The notes under the pieces: model-generated
Seen by the model: only the letters and a program-made list of their open reading frames with translations
Told to the model about the DNA's origin: nothing
Databases searched by the model: none
Program-made: the position numbers and the translations under genes
Shown here: positions 50,822 to 52,407 of the stretch, piece by piece
How the letters are laid out: every line of letters starts with the position of its first letter
Position numbering within the stretch: position 1 is the first letter of the stretch
Source of the DNA: a virus
IMG/VR virus record: IMGVR_UViG_3300009008_003239
Coordinates: 1-52,407 of that record
Length of the DNA: 52,407 nt
Direction: 5' to 3' (one strand)

Positions 50822-51234
50822 TTATCGACTAAGCTAGTCTTATTAATTCCGGTTAAGCCGGCGCCTATAGAGGCTGAACATTCATTTACAGAATCGCTCA
50901 TTAAGTAGATGTCTATTACTTTGAATTCTGCTTCAAAACTTTCGCCGTTATTCAAAATTAGATAGTTGTTGTCTACTAAGCCTTTGACACCTACGTCAGA
51001 AAAACCGAATCTTAAAGGCACATTAGTAGCACTACCAGGAAGAGTATTTGTTACAATAATAAACCTTGAAACTGATTCAAACGATATTTTTAATGTCGTA
51101 GAACCAGACGCTGGCACAGCCAAGGATGAGGTAAGATATGGCCGTCCGGAGACTTGATAAGACCCCACATTTCCCAGCCCAACTTTGTGTTGGTTGAAGA
51201 TAGCTTGTCCAGTCTTAGGATCGGTAGTGGCCAT
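50794..51234 (-). CDS. Virion protein, partner of the 516-aa protein (146 aa)
   Basis: MATTDPKTGQAIFNQHKVGL starts the protein. The GNVGSYQVSGRPYLTSSLAV and TLKISFESVSRFIIVTNT stretches form a compact beta-sandwich, and the end is SIGAGLTGINKTSLVDNWSG. The GSYQVSG and LTGI features recall small proteins that accompany the 516-residue-type protein in marine viruses. The two genes overlap by 28 bases (frame difference -1). A paired role in one virion structure is inferred from this arrangement. Confidence 0.75.
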   Translation of the reverse strand: MATTDPKTGQAIFNQHKVGLGNVGSYQVSGRPYLTSSLAVPASGSTTLKISFESVSRFIIVTNTLPGSATNVPLRFGFSDVGVKGLVDNNYLILNNGESFEAEFKVIDIYLMSDSVNECSASIGAGLTGINKTSLVDNWSGSIGVG

Positions 51235-51304
51235 AGAGGACCCTCATATATGCAAAATCTATACAGTCTCTATAAATACTACTTAAAACTTAAAAATTCC
51301 AATA

Positions 51305-51376
51305 TTACTCATCTTTCCATGTGGCATATATTAAACATATTAAGATAATGCCTCCAAAGATTGCTGCTAACTTCAT
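51305..51376 (-). CDS. Candidate 23-aa single-pass membrane peptide
   Basis: The ATG (complement of 51374-51376) overlaps the TGA of the cargo-protein gene as ATGA, the usual coupled arrangement in this genome. It encodes MKLAAIFGGIILICLIYATW followed by KDE: one hydrophobic helix of about 17 residues with a positive N-terminus and acidic C-terminus, the layout of a tiny membrane-spanning peptide. There is no strong Shine-Dalgarno, but coupling to the upstream gene could provide ribosomes. It is too short for database-style certainty. Confidence 0.45.
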   Translation of the reverse strand: MKLAAIFGGIILICLIYATWKDE

Positions 51377-52272
51377 ACACCAGCCCACTCTTTAAGGTCG
51401 CTTAATAGGGAGGCTGATCTTTCTTTAGAGGCAATGTTTAAGCTAGGAGATTTATTAGCATATTTTCCATGCCACCAGACATAATCTCCAGCCTCTACCA
51501 CCATCTCTTCAAAGTCGTCCACTATATTTCGAATTTCACCCTCACCGTTCATGGCCTTTTCCGCTACAGCATATATCCCGGATCCGACCGTCCGCACCCA
51601 CCAGTCCAAGCTATTTTCTAGTTTTCGAGGATCAGCAGCTGGATCTTCTATTATAGCTATATAACTGTGTACATCCTGCATTATACTCTTAAGATCTTCA
51701 GTGATTGGTGAACCTGTCATTTCAGCTAGTTGCAAACCATGTACACCGTTATTTAAAAAAGCATTGAAGATCTTTTCTTCGTCACTTATTTTTGCCTCCA
51801 GGTCATTAGCAATATCACGAAGTTCTGCAGCATCATCTACATCAGAATCTGGGTCCGCTGCTTCGGTTAGGTATATTCGCCAATTTTCAAATAAATTTAG
51901 TTGATGAGGGCTTGTTTCTACACGCCGTAGGAAAGCGTTGAGGTCTTCTTCTTCATCTGATTTAACAGTTGGCCATTTATCTGCCTCATTAGTGCCGTCT
52001 GGTATAGTCGCGCTAAAAATCCACATGCCTAATCCAGTATCATACTCATAGTCAATTATCGGCTGTCTCGGGCTCCAACGATGCTGTGAGCTTTGTGCGG
52101 AATTAAAGCTAGCATCTTGAATTGCATCTTCGATTGCCGATCGATCTAATACTTTTGGTTGTTCGACATCCGCACTAGGATGAATGGCCAACTCTGCTTC
52201 ATCAGATAAGCCGTCATTGTCTGCGTCTGTCTCTTTTAGATATCCTCGCCAATTTTCAAATAGTTTCTGCAT
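51373..52272 (-). CDS. Candidate capsid cargo protein with two capsid-targeting-like motifs (299 aa)
   Basis: The N-terminus is MQKLFENWRGYLKE followed by an acidic DADNDGLSDEAEL. The same pattern recurs at residues 127-137, LFENWRIYLTE, again followed by an acidic stretch (AADPDSDVDDAAEL). In T4, internal proteins start with a capsid-targeting sequence such as MKTYQEFIAE that ends in (L/I)xE, the prohead-protease cut site; both copies here end LKE and LTE in the same position. The two halves (1-126 and 127-299) look like fused, diverged paralogues. This suggests a protein packaged into the prohead and cleaved by the maturation protease. The DxDNDGxSD stretch is a calcium-binding (thrombospondin type 3-like) pattern. 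The comparison to T4 is by motif only. Confidence 0.7.
   Translation of the reverse strand: MQKLFENWRGYLKETDADNDGLSDEAELAIHPSADVEQPKVLDRSAIEDAIQDASFNSAQSSQHRWSPRQPIIDYEYDTGLGMWIFSATIPDGTNEADKWPTVKSDEEEDLNAFLRRVETSPHQLNLFENWRIYLTEAADPDSDVDDAAELRDIANDLEAKISDEEKIFNAFLNNGVHGLQLAEMTGSPITEDLKSIMQDVHSYIAIIEDPAADPRKLENSLDWWVRTVGSGIYAVAEKAMNGEGEIRNIVDDFEEMVVEAGDYVWWHGKYANKSPSLNIASKERSASLLSDLKEWAGV
51879..52262 (-). repeat. 16-base direct repeat encoding the LFENWR motif
   Basis: CGCCAATTTTCAAATA occurs at 51879-51894 and again at 52247-52262. Both copies encode the complement of the LFENWR motif in the same frame. The flanking bases differ. The repeat is part of the coding sequence rather than a mobile or regulatory element and marks the internal duplication in the cargo-like protein. 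Confidence 0.7.
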
Positions 52273-52309
52273 ATTATAAATAGTATATAAATGGTGGAGG
52301 TGCCGGGAG

Positions 52310-52345
52310 TTACAAATTTCCCAACTGGCGTTTTGTGATCTTCAT
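52310..52345 (-). other. Orphan 12-codon ORF with phage leader motif (MKITKRQL)
   Basis: A minus-strand ATG directly after the TAA of the incoming gene reads MKITKRQLGNL and then stops. MKITKRQL followed by a helical basic segment is, as I recall, a common N-terminal leader in marine T4-like phage proteins. Here it is cut off by a stop. It may be a vestige of another capsid-targeting-type leader or chance. Just upstream the minus strand reads GTTATAAATG, close to a late promoter -10. Confidence 0.3.
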
Positions 52346-52407
52346 TTATAACTCTTCTCGATATCTTGGATCAATTGCTACTAACCTTTTATGGCCGGGA
52401 TCTGTTT
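52346..52407 (-). CDS. 3' end of an unidentified gene
   Basis: A reading frame enters from the right edge and ends at TAA (complement of 52346-52348), immediately followed by an ATG. The visible 20 codons read TDPGHKRLVAIDPRYREEL. They are too few for identification; the tight TAA-ATG junction and the direction match the neighbouring genes, which supports it as a real gene end. Confidence 0.35.
   Translation of the reverse strand, partial: TDPGHKRLVAIDPRYREEL

Noticed and set aside
51276-51283. TATAAATA on the plus strand upstream of the 146-residue gene
   Set aside because: It matches the T4 late consensus but points away from the gene and toward no plus-strand gene; a second copy at 52275-52282 has the same problem.
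1-52407. tRNA genes and insertion sequences
   Set aside because: Gaps are too short and I saw no cloverleaf-like sequence; no transposase or terminal repeats were found. A dedicated search was not possible.

Overview
This window is a stretch of a large tailed bacteriophage genome with a contractile, T4-like tail. About 45 tightly packed genes all lie on the minus strand, except one on the plus strand. Many neighbours overlap by 1-40 bases (ATGA, GTGA, TAATG junctions), no gap reaches 300 bases, and base composition is AT-rich. Recognisable T4-type parts are a gp25-like and a gp6-like baseplate wedge protein, a baseplate hub carrying a peptidoglycan peptidase, and a gp55-like late sigma factor. 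The glutamine synthetase, the histone H1-like protein and the HETIH membrane protein resemble marine Bacteroidota (Flavobacteriia) proteins as I recall them, so a marine, possibly Bacteroidota, host is the best guess. That is inference, not proof.

Layout, read in the direction of transcription (right to left). 52.4-49.3 kb: the end of an unidentified gene, a 12-codon orphan ORF, a candidate virion cargo protein with two copies of a capsid-targeting-like motif, a 23-residue membrane peptide, and a pair of virion surface proteins. 49.2-45.5 kb: metabolic and host-takeover genes, namely type II glutamine synthetase, a membrane HExxH protein, small proteins, a compact adenylosuccinate synthetase and a SpoU/TrmH RNA methyltransferase. 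45.6-44.9 kb: the only plus-strand gene, a trypsin-like lipoprotein. 44.9-40.4 kb: PIN-PhoH ATPase, histone H1-like protein, thioredoxin-like lipoprotein, an HExxH protein, a protein with a Thr/Lys-rich tail and a RecB/Cas4-type nuclease.

40.4-30.3 kb: a glycan island of about ten genes. It holds three glycosyltransferase genes (one a GT-B/GT2 fusion), a GT-D-like protein, UDP-GlcNAc 2-epimerase, a sugar dehydrogenase, a sugar epimerase, a PIG-L deacetylase, a hexapeptide acyltransferase, a methyltransferase and the broken remains of another. It looks able to make and transfer a decorated sugar, possibly a ManNAc uronate, onto a virion or host surface target.

30.3-1 kb: small conserved phage proteins and the late sigma factor, followed by a baseplate/tail module. 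In order these are the hub-M15 peptidase, a spike-like protein, a 3,439-residue giant protein, gp25-like, gp6-like, a DNRLRE-like wedge protein, a 2,196-residue adhesin with LamG and MAM-like domains, and an 846+ residue structural protein running off the left edge.

The most unusual features are the tandem LFENWRxYLxE motifs ending in prohead-protease-like LxE sites, the glycan island with its fused transferase and decaying gene, the phage glutamine synthetase next to a compact PurA, and the paired phage lipoproteins (protease and thioredoxin-like).
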